A stretch of 64,000 bases of DNA from Ornithinimicrobium cavernae (GTDB lineage Bacteria > Actinomycetota > Actinomycetes > Actinomycetales > Dermatophilaceae): the NCBI RefSeq assembly GCF_003121625.1, contig NZ_QDDJ01000007.1, positions 62,001 through 126,000 on the forward strand. Reading direction: 5' to 3'. Shown here one piece after another: positions 27,856 to 37,837 of this stretch. Numbering within the stretch: the first letter of the stretch is position 1; each line of letters starts with the position of its first letter. The notes under the pieces are model-generated. The model was given only the letters and a program-made list of their open reading frames with translations, made no database searches and was not told the DNA's origin. Position numbers and translations under genes: made by a program.

Positions 27856-28989
27856 TCAGCCGGCGAACCGGACGGGCATCAACACGTAGCGGTAGCTCTC
27901 GTCGGACTCGCCGTCCATCTCGGCCTGGCCGGACAGGACCGCCGGCTTGGACGGCTGCGTGAAGCTGATCCGGGCGAAGGCGGTGCCGAGGGCGGACAGT
28001 CCGTCGATGAGGAACTGCGGGTTGAACGCGATCTCCAGCTCCGGGCCGGTCAGCACGGCCTCGATGGCCTCGCTGCCCTGGGCGTCGTCACCGGTGCCGG
28101 CCTCGATGGCCACCTGGCCCTCGGTGAACCGCAGCCGCACCGGAGTGTTGCGCTCGGCGACCAGCGCCACGCGCCGGACCGCCTCGAGGATCGTGTGGGT
28201 GTCCACGACGGCGGTGGTGTCGACGCTGTTCGGGAAGATCGAGGTGACCTTGGGGTACTCACCGTCCAGCAGGCGGGTGGTGGCGCGGCGGGAGCCGGCC
28301 TCGAAGCCGATCAGGCCCTCACCGCGGGCGGCGTCACCGAGCGCGACGTCGATGGAGCCGGCGGCGCCCAGTGCCTTGGCGGTCTCCGAGAGGGTGCGGG
28401 CCGGGATGAGCGCCACGTGCGAGACGTTCGGGTCCTGCGGCTTCCAGGTGAGCTCACGCATGGCCAACCGGTAGCGGTCGGTCGCCAGGAGCGTCATCTT
28501 CTCGCCCTCGATCTCGACGCGCACACCGGTGAGGATCGGCAGGGTGTCGCCGCGGTCGGCGGCGATGGAGACCTGGGCGACGGCGTTGGTGAACACGTCA
28601 CCGGCGACGCTGCCGCTGGCCTCGCTGGAGGTGGGCAGCGACGGGTAGTCACCGACCGGCATCTGGATGAGCGAGAACCGGCTCGAGCCGCAGACCAGCT
28701 GCACCTTGGTGCCGTCGGTGCTGAACTCGACCGGCTTGGTGGGCAGGTTGCGGGAGATGTCGGCCAGCAGCCGGCCCAGGACCAGCACCTCGCCGCCCTC
28801 GGAGACGTCCGCCTCCACGGTGACGGTCGCCGAGATCTCGTAGTCGAAGGCCGACAGCGTCAGCGTGCCCTGCTCGTCGGCCTGCAGGAGCACACCGGCC
28901 AGCACGGGGACCGGCGGTCGGTTGCTGAGGCCGCGGACAACCCACGCGACGGCTTCGGACAGGACATCGCGTTCTACGCGGAACTTCAC
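27856..28989 (-). CDS. dnaN: DNA polymerase III subunit beta (sliding clamp)
   Basis: A 377-aa clamp that forms a dimeric ring on DNA for replication and repair polymerases. The N-terminus MKFRVERDVLSEAVAWV, the middle RLAMRELTW segment and the C-terminal end SYRYVLMPVRFAG are characteristic; the last segment forms part of the partner-binding pocket. Length is normal. It lies 50 bp from gnd and 643 bp from dnaA, across oriC. Confidence 0.97.
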   Translation of the reverse strand: MKFRVERDVLSEAVAWVVRGLSNRPPVPVLAGVLLQADEQGTLTLSAFDYEISATVTVEADVSEGGEVLVLGRLLADISRNLPTKPVEFSTDGTKVQLVCGSSRFSLIQMPVGDYPSLPTSSEASGSVAGDVFTNAVAQVSIAADRGDTLPILTGVRVEIEGEKMTLLATDRYRLAMRELTWKPQDPNVSHVALIPARTLSETAKALGAAGSIDVALGDAARGEGLIGFEAGSRRATTRLLDGEYPKVTSIFPNSVDTTAVVDTHTILEAVRRVALVAERNTPVRLRFTEGQVAIEAGTGDDAQGSEAIEAVLTGPELEIAFNPQFLIDGLSALGTAFARISFTQPSKPAVLSGQAEMDGESDESYRYVLMPVRFAG

Positions 28990-29632
28990 GACGGTCAGCC
29001 CTTCGAGTGCGGTTGGTTGGTCTGGTGCGCCCCCGCCGACAGGGGCGTCGGCGCGTGGAAGATGACATTAGCCTCCCGCATCGTCTGCGGCCAACACCGG
29101 CCAGGGTCACCTCCCAGAACTCCAGGGACGCGGGGCGAGGCCCTCCCAGAAGATAGTTCGTCATCGTCATAGGGGTTGTGGATCCTGTGGACAACCGTGT
29201 CCCGTCGCAGGTGGGCCCGGCGATTCACCCTGTGTATGCCGCGTGGACACCTCTGGGGACGGGCTCGGGTGCCTGGGGACGGAGGTGACTCGTCCACAGA
29301 CGCGCGCCTCGGCATACGACGGTTGTGCCCAGGCTGACCTGCCGTTGGGCACAGGTCGTCCCCCGGGCATCCACAGGGGTGGCTGGGACGAGTGCTGTTC
29401 CACGGGGTGACACGCAGGTGGAGGGGTGGTGAACCGCCGGAGACTACCCACAGAGTTATCCACAGGCTGGGGATAAACTGGTGATGTCGCAGGTGACCGG
29501 CGGGGGGCGCCGGTGGATGGGCCTGTGAGATCAGCGTGGCGGCCCGGGCCGGGGAGTCGCGCGCCGAGGTGACCGAGCACCACAAAAGGGGGGTCTCGAG
29601 CGGTGTCCGGACGAGTGGTGCCCGGAGGTGCC
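28990..29632. other. oriC: Chromosomal replication origin oriC (dnaA-dnaN intergenic region)
   Basis: A 643-bp non-coding region with clustered DnaA boxes. There is a perfect TTATCCACA at 29456-29464, TGTGGACAA (reverse TTGTCCACA) at 29186-29194, and near matches TCGTCCACA (29290-29298), GCATCCACA (about 29368) and CTACCCACA (29444-29452). An AT-richer GGGATAAACTGGTGATG run follows the perfect box. This location and density are typical of actinobacterial origins. Exact borders and the unwinding element were not determined. Confidence 0.85.
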
Positions 29633-31180
29633 TCAGCGGGCGGAGGCCTTGCGGATCAGCCCGGTCAGCTCGGTGATCTGGTCGTAGAGTGCGCGCCGCT
29701 CACCGATCAGCTGCCGGATCTTGCGCTCGGCGTGCATCACCGTCGTGTGGTCGCGGCCGCCGAACTTGTCACCGATCTTCGGCAGCGAGTCGTCGGTCAG
29801 CTCACGGCTGAGGTACATCGCGACCTGGCGGGCGTTGACCAGGGCGCGGGAGCGGGAGGTGCTGCAGAGGTCCTCGACGCTGATCCGGAAGTAGTCGGCC
29901 ACCTCGGTCATGATCGTGCCCACGGTGATCGTGCCCGCGTCGCCGGTGGGCATGATGTCCTTCAGGACGTGGGAGGCGAGGTCGGCGCTGATCGGCTGGC
30001 CGCTCAGCGAGGCGAACGCCGTGACCCGGATCAGGGCACCCTCGAGCTCACGGATGTTGGTCGTGATCTTGCTGGCGATCAGCTCGAGCGTGTCGTCCGG
30101 GGCGGTCATGCCCTCCTGGGCGGCCTTCTTCTGCAGGATCGCGATGCGCGTCTCCAGGTCCGGCGGCTGGACGTCGGTCAGCAGGCCCCACTCGAACCGG
30201 CTGCGCATCCGCTCCGCGAAGCCGGACAGCTTCTTGGGTGGCTGGTCGGAGGTGATCACGACCTGCTTCTCGCTGTTGTGGAGCGTGTTGAAGGTGTGGA
30301 AGAACTCCTCGACCGTCTGCTCCTTGCCCTGCAGGAACTGGATGTCGTCGATGAGCAGGAAGTCCACGTTGCGGTACCGACGCTGGAAGGCTCCGGCGCG
30401 GTCGTCGCGGATGCTGTTGATGAAGTCGTTGGTGAACTCCTCGGAGTTCACATAGCGGACGCGCACGCCCGGGTAGAGGTTGCGGGCGTAGTGACCGATC
30501 GCGTGGAGCAGGTGGGTCTTGCCCAGGCCCGACTCGCCGTAGATGAACAGCGGGTTGTAGGCGCGGGCGGGTGACTCGGCCACGGCCAGCGAGGCGGCGT
30601 GGGCAAACCGGTTGGACGAGCCCGACACGAAGGTGTCGAAGGTGTACTTCGGGTTCAGCCGCGGGTCCATGTCCGCCGGTGCGTTGCGCTTGGGCGGGCG
30701 CTCCCCGCCACGCCGTCCCGGTCGTGGGCCGGTCTCGTCGGAGTCGCTGTCCGCGGTGGTCGCGTGGTGGATCGGCTGGCCGTCGGTCTGCTCGGTGACC
30801 CGGGCCTTGGAGGCGGCACGGGCAGCGTTCCGGTCGTCGTCCTCGTCCTCGCTGTCCTCGTCGTCCCCGGCCCGGTCGGTGCCCGGGAACGGGTCGGCCT
30901 CGCCCTCCACCTGCTTGCGCAGCAGGTCATCGACCGTGACCGCCAGGCGCACGTCGTGCTCGAGCACCGCGGACAGCGCGCGACGGACGGGCTCGCGCAG
31001 GCTGGTCTCCAGCGTCTCCTTGGTGTGCTCGTAGGGCACCGCGAGGAGTGCCGTCGAGTCGATCAGCCCGACCAGACGGACCATGGCGAGGTAGGCACGG
31101 TCACGCGGAGAGGTGTCTCCGTCCATCTGTCCGATGGTGTCGCGCCAGACCTGCGTGTAGTCAACCTCTGGCTGCGTCAT
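29633..31180 (-). CDS. dnaA: Chromosomal replication initiator protein DnaA
   Basis: A 515-aa AAA+ initiator. It has an N-terminal DnaB-interacting domain, an acidic linker (residues 95-175, with [11 protein letters not shown]), Walker [18 protein letters not shown], Walker [17 protein letters not shown], and the C-terminal DnaA-box-binding helix-turn-helix. The last contains [15 protein letters not shown], the DnaA signature. It binds DnaA boxes in oriC and opens the duplex. The start is the ATG of MTQPEVDY; additional upstream codons are non-conserved. DnaA boxes lie in its own promoter. Confidence 0.97.
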   Translation of the reverse strand: MTQPEVDYTQVWRDTIGQMDGDTSPRDRAYLAMVRLVGLIDSTALLAVPYEHTKETLETSLREPVRRALSAVLEHDVRLAVTVDDLLRKQVEGEADPFPGTDRAGDDEDSEDEDDDRNAARAASKARVTEQTDGQPIHHATTADSDSDETGPRPGRRGGERPPKRNAPADMDPRLNPKYTFDTFVSGSSNRFAHAASLAVAESPARAYNPLFIYGESGLGKTHLLHAIGHYARNLYPGVRVRYVNSEEFTNDFINSIRDDRAGAFQRRYRNVDFLLIDDIQFLQGKEQTVEEFFHTFNTLHNSEKQVVITSDQPPKKLSGFAERMRSRFEWGLLTDVQPPDLETRIAILQKKAAQEGMTAPDDTLELIASKITTNIRELEGALIRVTAFASLSGQPISADLASHVLKDIMPTGDAGTITVGTIMTEVADYFRISVEDLCSTSRSRALVNARQVAMYLSRELTDDSLPKIGDKFGGRDHTTVMHAERKIRQLIGERRALYDQITELTGLIRKASAR

Positions 31181-31234
31181 CGGTGGTGGCGTCCTTAGCT
31201 GGTGGGCGTGCTCCGGTCCTTTACCGTACAACGG

Positions 31235-31255
31235 ATATCCACAGGGTTATCCACA
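31235..31255. promoter_or_regulatory. Two DnaA boxes in the dnaA promoter
   Basis: ATATCCACA (31235-31243) and a perfect TTATCCACA (31247-31255) are in tandem, 12 bp start to start, about 60 bp upstream of dnaA. They probably mediate DnaA autoregulation. Confidence 0.75.
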
Positions 31256-31502
31256 CCTGTGCATAGGTCGGTGGACAGAAGAGGCCGAAGCCGGGACGCT
31301 AACAAGGAACACGGCCCCTGGGCAAGTGCGCTGGTCAGAAATTGACCATCGGTCCGACTGTCCCCGGCGTGTCGCCCGGACGACGGCCGGCAGGTGGGTC
31401 AGGATGGTCGGTTTGCCTCTGGTCCGTGCCGACCGTGGATCCGATCTCCCCGGGGCCGGAGTGGATCCACGCCTCGTCCGGGTGTGGCAGGTAGGTCCGG
31501 GT

Positions 31503-31532
31503 TTGACCAGAGGGACCCTGCTCACGTACCTT
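31503..31532 (+). promoter_or_regulatory. Probable rpmH promoter
   Basis: TTGACC (31503-31508) and TACCTT (31527-31532) are separated by 18 bp, a good match to the vegetative sigma consensus of actinobacteria. The rpmH start is about 175 bp downstream. Confidence 0.5.
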
Positions 31533-31706
31533 TGACGGTGGCCTGTTGTCTCGGCCGTTTTCGCCTGCCCACGAGTGGTGGCCCCGTGTGGGTCGCAACG
31601 GCGTGGGCTTTCGATTGCGGCCGGCCCACGGGCCGTCCGCCCTGATCCACCCACCAATAGTACGTGTCAGGCAGCACGGGAACCGTGCTGCGGTAACGGA
31701 GTTCTC

Positions 31707-31844
31707 GTGAGCAAGCGCACCTTCCAGCCCAACAACCGTCGTCGTGCCCGCGTGCACGGCTTCCGCCTGCGCATGCGCACCCGCGCGGGCCGCAGCATCC
31801 TGGCGTCGCGTCGCGCCAAGGGCCGCAGCAAGCTGTCTGCCTGA
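31707..31844 (+). CDS. rpmH: 50S ribosomal protein L34
   Basis: A 45-aa ribosomal protein of the large subunit with the universal [19 protein letters not shown] and [18 protein letters not shown] segments. The GTG start is preceded by GGAG. It heads the rpmH-rnpA-yidD-yidC-jag-rsmG-parA-parB cluster, conserved around bacterial origins. Confidence 0.97.
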   Translation: MSKRTFQPNNRRRARVHGFRLRMRTRAGRSILASRRAKGRSKLSA

Positions 31845-31864
31845 GCGTCCGAGCCGACCGCGCA

Positions 31865-32230
31865 GTGCTGCCGCGTCACCACCGCCTCACCCGACCGCGG
31901 GAGTTCTCCGCGGTGCTGCGGGGAGACGGCACCGTGACCGGCCGGCGCCGCGCCGGCACGCACCTGCTCGTGGTGCACCGCGCCGAGAGGACCGGCCCGA
32001 GCCGCCCCGCCCGGGTCGGTTTTGTCGTGTCCCGGGCCGTGGGCAACTCGGTGGTGCGCCACCGCGTCGTGCGGCGCCTGCGCGCCCTCGCCGCCGAGCG
32101 CCTGGCGTCGCTGGCTCCCTCGACCGACCTGGTGGTCCGGGCGAACCCGCCGGCGGCGACCGCCTCCTCCGCGGAGCTGGCCGAGGCACTCGACCGGGCA
32201 CTCGCACGCGCCTGCCGGGCGGACCGGTGA
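31865..32230 (+). CDS. rnpA: Ribonuclease P protein component
   Basis: A 121-aa basic protein subunit of RNase P, which trims the 5' leader of tRNA precursors together with the catalytic RNA. The family core is visible: [37 protein letters not shown] followed by VRRLR (the RNR-type motif, with His-Arg here) and [10 protein letters not shown]. The GTG start lies 20 bp after rpmH; its stop overlaps the yidD start. Confidence 0.94.
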   Translation: MLPRHHRLTRPREFSAVLRGDGTVTGRRRAGTHLLVVHRAERTGPSRPARVGFVVSRAVGNSVVRHRVVRRLRALAAERLASLAPSTDLVVRANPPAATASSAELAEALDRALARACRADR

Positions 32231-32514
32231 GCACCGCGACGGCCCACGAGCCCCGAACCCTCGGCAGCTATCTCGCCCTGCCGCTCGTCGGCCTGGTGCG
32301 GATCTACCAGCTCCTCCTCTCACCGTTACTCGGCCCGACCTGCAAGTTCTATCCCTCCTGCTCGAACTACGCCGTCACGGCGCTGGTGCGGCACGGGCCG
32401 CTGCGGGGAACCTGGCTCGCGGCCCGTCGGTTGGGTAGGTGCCACCCCTGGAGCGATGGCGGCGTCGACCATGTGCCCGAGCGGGGACCTCGGCGCGACC
32501 ACACTGACCACTGA
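32227..32514 (+). CDS. yidD: Membrane protein insertion efficiency factor YidD
   Basis: A 95-aa protein with the family signature: [51 protein letters not shown] and GGVDHVP. YidD is a small amphipathic inner-membrane-associated protein that assists YidC-dependent insertion. The GTG start overlaps the rnpA stop (GTGA). The first 13 residues are a variable lead. The charged C-terminal tail is longer than in many homologues. Confidence 0.95.
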   Translation: MSTATAHEPRTLGSYLALPLVGLVRIYQLLLSPLLGPTCKFYPSCSNYAVTALVRHGPLRGTWLAARRLGRCHPWSDGGVDHVPERGPRRDHTDH

Positions 32515-32568
32515 CCACTGACCGCGGGGCACCCGGCACGCCCGTCCCGCACCGACACCGAGGACCAC

Positions 32569-33579
32569 ATGGGCTTCCTAGACACCCTGCTCTGGCCTTT
32601 CACCTGGCTCGTCTCAACCATCATGGCCGGTTTCCACTGGCTGCTGACCGAGGTCGGCATGCAGGACACCAACGGGCTGACCTGGATCCTGGTCATCATC
32701 GGCCTGGTCGTCGTGCTCCGGCTGTTGCTGATGCCGCTGTTCGTGCGGCAGATCCACTCGCAGCGACGCATGCAGCTGATCCAGCCCGAGCTGATGAAGA
32801 TCCAGCAGAAGTACAAGGGCAAGAAGGACGACATCTCCCGGCAGAAGATGCAGGAGGAGAGCTTCGCGCTCTACAAGAAGCACGGGACCAACCCGTTCTC
32901 CTCGTGCCTGCCGATCCTCGCGCAGATGCCGTTCTTCTTCGCCCTGTTCCGCATCCTCAACTCGGTGCCCAAGATCGCGGACGGCACGCACACGGTCCCT
33001 GGTTTCTTCACGCCGGAGCTCGCACGGGCGATGGATGAGTCCACCGTCCTGGGCGCGCAGCTGTCCTCCAGCTTCCTGCACAGCGACGACACCTCGGCCA
33101 AGATCCTCTCGGTCGTGCTGATCATCGCCATGTCGGTGACCACGTTCACCACGCAGCACCAGCTGATGCGCAAGAACATGCCGGCCACGGCGCTGGACAA
33201 CCCCATGGCACGGCAGCAGAAGGTGCTGCTGTACGCCCTGCCGCTGATCTTTGCGGTCACCGGCGTGAACTTCCCGCTCGGTGTGCTGGTCTACTGGACC
33301 GCCTCCAACCTGTGGACCATGTGCCAGCAGTTCTATGTCATCCGGCGGATGCCCGCTCCGGGTTCGCCCGCGGAGAAGGCCCTGGAGGCGCGTCGCCTGG
33401 CCAAGGGCAAGCCGGTCACCAAGATGCAGCTCAGCACGAGCGAGGAGCCGACTGACGACGCTGCTGACACAACCAGCGCGTCCGCTGGACCCAGGACGGC
33501 GCAGGGTGGCGGTCAGCGCCAACAGCCCAAGAGCAAGAAGCGCAAGAAGAGCAGCGCCAACCGCCCCAAGGGACGCTAG
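32569..33579 (+). CDS. yidC: Membrane protein insertase YidC
   Basis: A 336-aa Oxa1/YidC-family insertase that inserts and folds proteins in the cytoplasmic membrane, alone or with SecYEG. It has hydrophobic segments at about residues 5-25, 40-58, 115-135, 175-195 and 220-245, with the conserved QRRMQLIQPELMKIQQKYKG loop and NPFSSCLPILAQMPFFFALF motif. The C-terminal tail is Lys/Arg-rich (KKRKKSS), typical for ribosome contact. It lacks the large periplasmic domain of proteobacterial YidC, as expected in Gram-positives. Confidence 0.96.
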   Translation: MGFLDTLLWPFTWLVSTIMAGFHWLLTEVGMQDTNGLTWILVIIGLVVVLRLLLMPLFVRQIHSQRRMQLIQPELMKIQQKYKGKKDDISRQKMQEESFALYKKHGTNPFSSCLPILAQMPFFFALFRILNSVPKIADGTHTVPGFFTPELARAMDESTVLGAQLSSSFLHSDDTSAKILSVVLIIAMSVTTFTTQHQLMRKNMPATALDNPMARQQKVLLYALPLIFAVTGVNFPLGVLVYWTASNLWTMCQQFYVIRRMPAPGSPAEKALEARRLAKGKPVTKMQLSTSEEPTDDAADTTSASAGPRTAQGGGQRQQPKSKKRKKSSANRPKGR

Positions 33580-33649
33580 CGTCCCCCGGTCGCCGGCTCC
33601 ACCCGGCGATCCCTCCCACCCCCACCATCCGGACAACCGAGGAGCCTTG

Positions 33650-34411
33650 GTGAGCACTTCACCCACGACGCAGGAGCCGGCCGAGCACGACGCGACCGGC
33701 ACGAAACCGACAGACGACCAGCCGGTCCAGGCCGCCGCAGGCACCGCCGGCGAGGCCGAGCGCGCGGAGACCGAGACGCCGGCCACGATCGAGCCGGGCA
33801 CGACCGCGGAGACCGCCCTCCAGGCGCTGGAGAGCGAGCGGGAGGACGACGCTCCAGAGGATGAGGACGCCGCGGACGGCGACGCGGCCACCGCGTCCGA
33901 GAGCGGTGCTCTCGCAGCGCGGACCGGACGCTCGGGTCGGCGCGCGGACCTCGAGCACGAGGGTGAGGTGGCGGCGGACTTCCTGGAGCAGCTGCTCGAC
34001 ATCGCCGACCTGGACGGTGACCTGGAGGTCAACGTCGAGGGCGACCGGGCCGCCGTCTCCATCGTCGACTCCGAGGAGGGCCCGGCGCCGACCCGCCTGG
34101 TCGGTCGCGACGGAGCCGTGCTCGAGGCGCTCCAGGAGCTGACCCGGCTGGCGGTGCAGGCCGAGACCGGTGACCGCAGCCGGCTCATGCTCGACGTCGC
34201 CGGGCACCGCGCCGGTCGCCGCGCCGAGCTCGTGGAGCTGGCGCGCCGCACTGCCGAGGGCGTGAAGGAGTCGGGCGAGCGTGCCGAGCTGGAGCCCATG
34301 AGCGCCTTCGAGCGCAAGGTGGTGCACGACGAGGTGCTGGCCGCGGGGCTGGTGTCCGAGTCCGAGGGCACCGAGCCGAACCGCTACGTCGTGGTCCTCC
34401 CCAGCAACTGA
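33650..34411 (+). CDS. Jag/KhpB-like single-stranded nucleic acid binding protein (KH-R3H)
   Basis: A 253-aa protein. The N-terminal 105 residues are acidic and low-complexity. They are followed by a KH domain (AADFLEQLLDIADLDGDLEV to GRDGAVLEALQELTRLAVQ) and an R3H domain (GRRAELVELARRTAE, then LEPMSAFERKVVHDEV, and EPNRYVVVLPS). Jag proteins bind RNA and affect cell division and envelope proteins. The Jag-N domain seen in Firmicutes is missing, normal for actinobacteria. The GTG start has GAGGAG upstream. It sits between yidC and rsmG as usual. Confidence 0.9.
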   Translation: MSTSPTTQEPAEHDATGTKPTDDQPVQAAAGTAGEAERAETETPATIEPGTTAETALQALESEREDDAPEDEDAADGDAATASESGALAARTGRSGRRADLEHEGEVAADFLEQLLDIADLDGDLEVNVEGDRAAVSIVDSEEGPAPTRLVGRDGAVLEALQELTRLAVQAETGDRSRLMLDVAGHRAGRRAELVELARRTAEGVKESGERAELEPMSAFERKVVHDEVLAAGLVSESEGTEPNRYVVVLPSN

Positions 34412-34570
34412 TCCTCCCGGTCCGCGTGCCCGGACCGAGCACACCCGGCTCGTCTCCCTGGTCGACAGGGGGACGGGCCGGAGGTGCTTTCAGGCGCGGT
34501 GGTGGCCTCCGGCATACTGGGCCCTCGCGGTGCCCTCGGGCGCCATCGGACGACCCGCTGACCGAAGGAC

Positions 34571-34584
34571 GTTTCACGTGAAAC
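34571..34584. promoter_or_regulatory. parS site at the rsmG start
   Basis: GTTTCACGTGAAAC is a perfect 14-bp parS core. It contains the GTG start codon of rsmG (34578-34580), so ParB loading here overlaps the translation start of that gene. Confidence 0.9.
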
Positions 34585-35426
34585 ACGACGAGGGCGAGGC
34601 AGCCGGCCTGCCCGACAGGCCCCCCTCCGTGGCCGGCGAGATCTTTGGCAACCGCCTCGGGATCGCGGAGCACTACGCCCATCTCCTCGCGGACACGGGC
34701 GTGAGCCACGGTCTCATCGGACCGCGGGAGACTCCACGACTCTGGGACCGCCACCTCCTCAACTGCGGGGTCGTGGAGTCGGTGCTCCCACACCGCACCC
34801 GGCTGATCGACGTCGGATCCGGGGCCGGACTGCCGGGCCTCGTCCTGGCCATCGCCCGTCCGGATCTGGATGTCGTGCTCGTCGAGCCGATGCTGCGCCG
34901 GACCAAGTGGCTCGAGGCGGCGGTCGAGGAGCTGCACCTGACCAACGTGCAGGTGCTGCGCGGCAAGGCCCAGGACTTCTGGGGCAAGCTGCGGGCACCC
35001 GTCGTGACCGCCCGCGCGGTGGCGCGCCTGGGTGAGCTGGCCGGCTGGTGTCTGCCGCTGCTCGACGGCGAGGGCCGCCTGCTTGCGCTCAAGGGGGCGA
35101 CGGCGGAGCGGGAGCTCGCCGAGGAGGAGCAGGACATCCGGCGGGCCGGTGCCGTCTCCGGGCGCCTCCTGCTCGTCGGCGAGGAGATCCTCCCCGAGCC
35201 CACGCGCGTGGTCGAGATCCGCATCGGGGCCCACCCGGTGCGCCCGACGCAGGCTGCCACGCTCCGCAACGCCAAGGGGTCGTCCACCCGGAGCGGTCGT
35301 GCGACCCAGGCTGCCGACGCCCCGGGCACCTCGCCCTCACGATCGCGCAGGCGCACCGGACGCTCGGGGCCGGATCGGTCGCCCTCGCGGCGTGGGTCCC
35401 CGAAGAGCTCGGGCGACGGGCGATGA
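34578..35426 (+). CDS. rsmG: 16S rRNA (guanine(527)-N(7))-methyltransferase RsmG
   Basis: An AdoMet-dependent enzyme that methylates N7 of G527 in 16S rRNA; its loss gives low-level streptomycin resistance in many bacteria. Key features are FGNRLGIAEHYAHLL, LWDRHLLNC, the AdoMet loop DVGSGAGLPGLVLAIA, VEPMLRRTKWLEA, and VVTARAVARL. It has 282 aa, including a C-terminal Ser/Arg-rich extension of about 50 residues beyond the usual end. The GTG start is inside a parS palindrome, with AAGGAC upstream. Confidence 0.94.
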   Translation: MKHDEGEAAGLPDRPPSVAGEIFGNRLGIAEHYAHLLADTGVSHGLIGPRETPRLWDRHLLNCGVVESVLPHRTRLIDVGSGAGLPGLVLAIARPDLDVVLVEPMLRRTKWLEAAVEELHLTNVQVLRGKAQDFWGKLRAPVVTARAVARLGELAGWCLPLLDGEGRLLALKGATAERELAEEEQDIRRAGAVSGRLLLVGEEILPEPTRVVEIRIGAHPVRPTQAATLRNAKGSSTRSGRATQAADAPGTSPSRSRRRTGRSGPDRSPSRRGSPKSSGDGR

Positions 35427-36715
35427 TGGGAGCGATGAAGACGTTGACACTCACCACACCGGGCGGACGCCTGGGCTGGCCGCACACGGAGTCCACCGCG
35501 GCGCACCGCACGAACGGGACGTCCACCCCGGCTCTGGGATGGCCGACCGGACGCCGTCCCCTGGAGGGGCCGAGTGTGGCCGGAACGCAGCCCGGCAGCT
35601 CAGACACGGTCAGGCCGGCGCACCCAGAGGCAGCACCGGAAGAGGACGGCTCGGCAGTGGTTTCACGTGAAACTGAGCCCAGTACGCGCGCACAGGAGGC
35701 GGTGACGACGCCCGATCGGAGCTCGGCCGGCGATGTTTCACGTGAAACGGACGTCGCCGCCCCCGACGTGGCGGCAGTCGCCACCCGCGACCCGGGGCCA
35801 GCGGGTGAGGTTTCACGTGAAACGCGCCCGCCCGCTAACGCGCCGGCGGCTGCGCCCGAGGCCACCCCGGCGCGGGCGCCAGACCTTCCGCGACCGACCC
35901 GCGCGCGGGTCCTCACGGTGGCCAACCAGAAGGGCGGCGTCGGCAAGACCACGACCGCGGTCAACATGGCCGCCGCCCTCAGCCAGGCCGGACTGCGCGT
36001 GCTGGTGATCGACATGGACCCCCAGGGGAACGCGAGCACAGCACTCGGCATCCCCCACGGTGGCGACGTCACCGGGATCTATGACGTTCTCATCGACGGT
36101 GTCGACCTTGCTGACGTCGTGCAGGAGAGCCCGAGCATGCCGGGCCTCTGGTGCGCACCAGCCACCATCGACCTGGCCGGCGCAGAGATCGAGCTCGTGC
36201 CGATGGTGGCCCGCGAGAGTCGCCTGCAGAAGGCGGTGACCAGGTTCCTGGCCACTCAGGACCAGCGCGGCGACTCCTTCGACTATGTGTTCATCGACTG
36301 CCCGCCCAGCCTGGGGCTGCTCACGGTGAACTCCTTCGTGGCGGGGTCCGAGGTGCTCATCCCGATCCAGTGCGAGTACTACGCCCTCGAGGGGCTGAGC
36401 CAGCTGCTGACCAACATCGACCTGATCCGGGAGCACCTGAACCCCGACCTGGAGGTGTCCCACATCCTGCTCACGATGTATGACGGTCGGACCCGTCTGT
36501 CGGCACAGGTCGCCGACGAGGTCCGTGCCCACTTCACCACCAAGGTGCTCCGCACCTCGATCCCACGCTCGGTGCGCATCAGTGAGGCGCCCAGCCACGG
36601 GGAGACGGTCATCACCTACGACCCCATCAGCAGCGGTGCCCTCTGTTATCTGGAGGCCGCCAAGGAAGTCGCCCGTTCAGTGCGGGCAGGAGAGGAAGGC
36701 AGCACCGATGAGTGA
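35423..36715 (+). CDS. parA: Chromosome partitioning ATPase ParA
   Basis: A 430-aa Walker-type ATPase that moves ParB-parS complexes during chromosome segregation. The deviant Walker A is [12 protein letters not shown], followed by [13 protein letters not shown] and [15 protein letters not shown]. The ATPase core starts only at about residue 155; the N-terminal extension is unusually long, Pro/Ala-rich and contains three in-frame parS sites encoding VSRET. The start is taken at the ATG overlapping the rsmG stop; ATG 35435 is an alternative. The stop overlaps parB by 8 bp. Confidence 0.94.
   Translation: MMGAMKTLTLTTPGGRLGWPHTESTAAHRTNGTSTPALGWPTGRRPLEGPSVAGTQPGSSDTVRPAHPEAAPEEDGSAVVSRETEPSTRAQEAVTTPDRSSAGDVSRETDVAAPDVAAVATRDPGPAGEVSRETRPPANAPAAAPEATPARAPDLPRPTRARVLTVANQKGGVGKTTTAVNMAAALSQAGLRVLVIDMDPQGNASTALGIPHGGDVTGIYDVLIDGVDLADVVQESPSMPGLWCAPATIDLAGAEIELVPMVARESRLQKAVTRFLATQDQRGDSFDYVFIDCPPSLGLLTVNSFVAGSEVLIPIQCEYYALEGLSQLLTNIDLIREHLNPDLEVSHILLTMYDGRTRLSAQVADEVRAHFTTKVLRTSIPRSVRISEAPSHGETVITYDPISSGALCYLEAAKEVARSVRAGEEGSTDE
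35660..35673. promoter_or_regulatory. parS site 1 inside parA
   Basis: Perfect GTTTCACGTGAAAC, read in the parA frame as V-S-R-E-T. First of three sites spaced 75 bp apart. Confidence 0.92.
35735..35748. promoter_or_regulatory. parS site 2 inside parA
   Basis: Perfect GTTTCACGTGAAAC, again V-S-R-E-T in frame, exactly 75 bp after site 1. Confidence 0.92.
35810..35823. promoter_or_regulatory. parS site 3 inside parA
   Basis: Perfect GTTTCACGTGAAAC, V-S-R-E-T in frame, exactly 75 bp after site 2. Confidence 0.92.
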
Positions 36716-37805
36716 CCGGCGACGAGGACTGGGCCGCGGTCTGGGGGCGCTGATCCCCCCGGCACCCTCAGGCGTCGATCGGCCCAGCGACGTGTTCTTC
36801 CCCCGCTCAACCAGCGTTTCCGCAGGTCAGAGCGGCGCGACCGCTCTCCTGGCGCCCGCTGGGGAGACGGGCGCCGGTGTCAGCCCGGCCAGTGAGGCCG
36901 TTGCGGCTCCGACGGTGGAGGGCGTGGTCACCGGCAACACCGACGACTCGCTGGCACCGGACGGACCCGCCGGAGAACGCGTCAGCGGCACCGCGGACCT
37001 CGAGCCCGTGCCGGGTGCCCTGTTCGCCGAGATCCCCGTGGAGCAGATCGCGGCCAACCCCCGACAGCCACGACAGGTCTTCGACGAGGACGACCTCGCC
37101 GAGCTCGAGCACAGCATCCGTGAGATCGGCGTGCTCCAGCCCGTCGTCGTGCGGCGTGCAGTCGATGGCTACGAGCTCATCATGGGTGAGCGCCGGCTGC
37201 GGGCCACGCGCAACGTGGGGCTGCCCACGATCCCGGCCATCGTCCGTGAGACCGCTGATGAGGACATGCTCCGGGACGCCCTGCTGGAGAACCTGCACCG
37301 GGCCCAGCTCAACCCGTTGGAGGAGGCGGCCGCCTACCAGCAGCTGCTGGACGACTTCGGGTGCACCCATGACGAGCTCGCCGGTCGTCTCGGACGGTCC
37401 CGTCCCCAGATCAGCAACACGCTGCGTCTCATGAAGCTGCCACCTCTGGTGCAGCGACGGGTGGCCGCTGGTGTGTTGAGCGCGGGGCACGCACGAGCAC
37501 TGCTCGGACTCTCTGACGGCGCGGCCATGGAGCGGCTGGCCCAGCGCATCGTGGCCGAGGGCCTGTCAGTGCGCACGGTCGAGGAGATCGTCGTGCTCGG
37601 TGAGCGAGGTGGCGAGCCTGTCGGTCGTCGCTCCACGTCGGCTCGGGAGCCGCAGCCGGAGCTGGAGGAGCACGCCTCGCGCCTGGCCGACCGGCTGGAC
37701 ACCCGGGTGGCGATCTCGATGGGCAGGCGCAAGGGGAAGGTCACCGTCGAGTTCGCCTCGCTCGAGGACCTCGACCGGATCCTGGGCCTCCTGGCCACCG
37801 ACTGA
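36708..37805 (+). CDS. parB: Chromosome partitioning protein ParB
   Basis: A 365-aa CTP-dependent parS-binding clamp. It has the N-terminal ParA-contact motif [14 protein letters not shown], a linker of about 95 residues, then the ParB/Srx domain ([19 protein letters not shown], and [13 protein letters not shown], the CTP-binding GERRxR motif). The KorB-type HTH follows ([20 protein letters not shown]), and then a C-terminal dimerisation domain ([19 protein letters not shown]). It loads at the parS sites nearby and spreads. The ATG lies within the end of parA. Confidence 0.96.
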   Translation: MSDRRRGLGRGLGALIPPAPSGVDRPSDVFFPRSTSVSAGQSGATALLAPAGETGAGVSPASEAVAAPTVEGVVTGNTDDSLAPDGPAGERVSGTADLEPVPGALFAEIPVEQIAANPRQPRQVFDEDDLAELEHSIREIGVLQPVVVRRAVDGYELIMGERRLRATRNVGLPTIPAIVRETADEDMLRDALLENLHRAQLNPLEEAAAYQQLLDDFGCTHDELAGRLGRSRPQISNTLRLMKLPPLVQRRVAAGVLSAGHARALLGLSDGAAMERLAQRIVAEGLSVRTVEEIVVLGERGGEPVGRRSTSAREPQPELEEHASRLADRLDTRVAISMGRRKGKVTVEFASLEDLDRILGLLATD

Positions 37806-37837
37806 GCAGTCCCGGGACCCACCCGGCACGCACGACA

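Larger units (their letters stand above)
31181..31706. other. dnaA-rpmH divergent intergenic region
   Basis: A 526-bp non-coding region holding the dnaA promoter (left, with DnaA boxes) and the rpmH promoter (right). Beyond those sites I see no gene. Short inverted repeats such as GCAGCACGG/CCGTGCTGC (about 31671-31692) lie in the rpmH leader and could form a hairpin in its mRNA. Confidence 0.7.
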
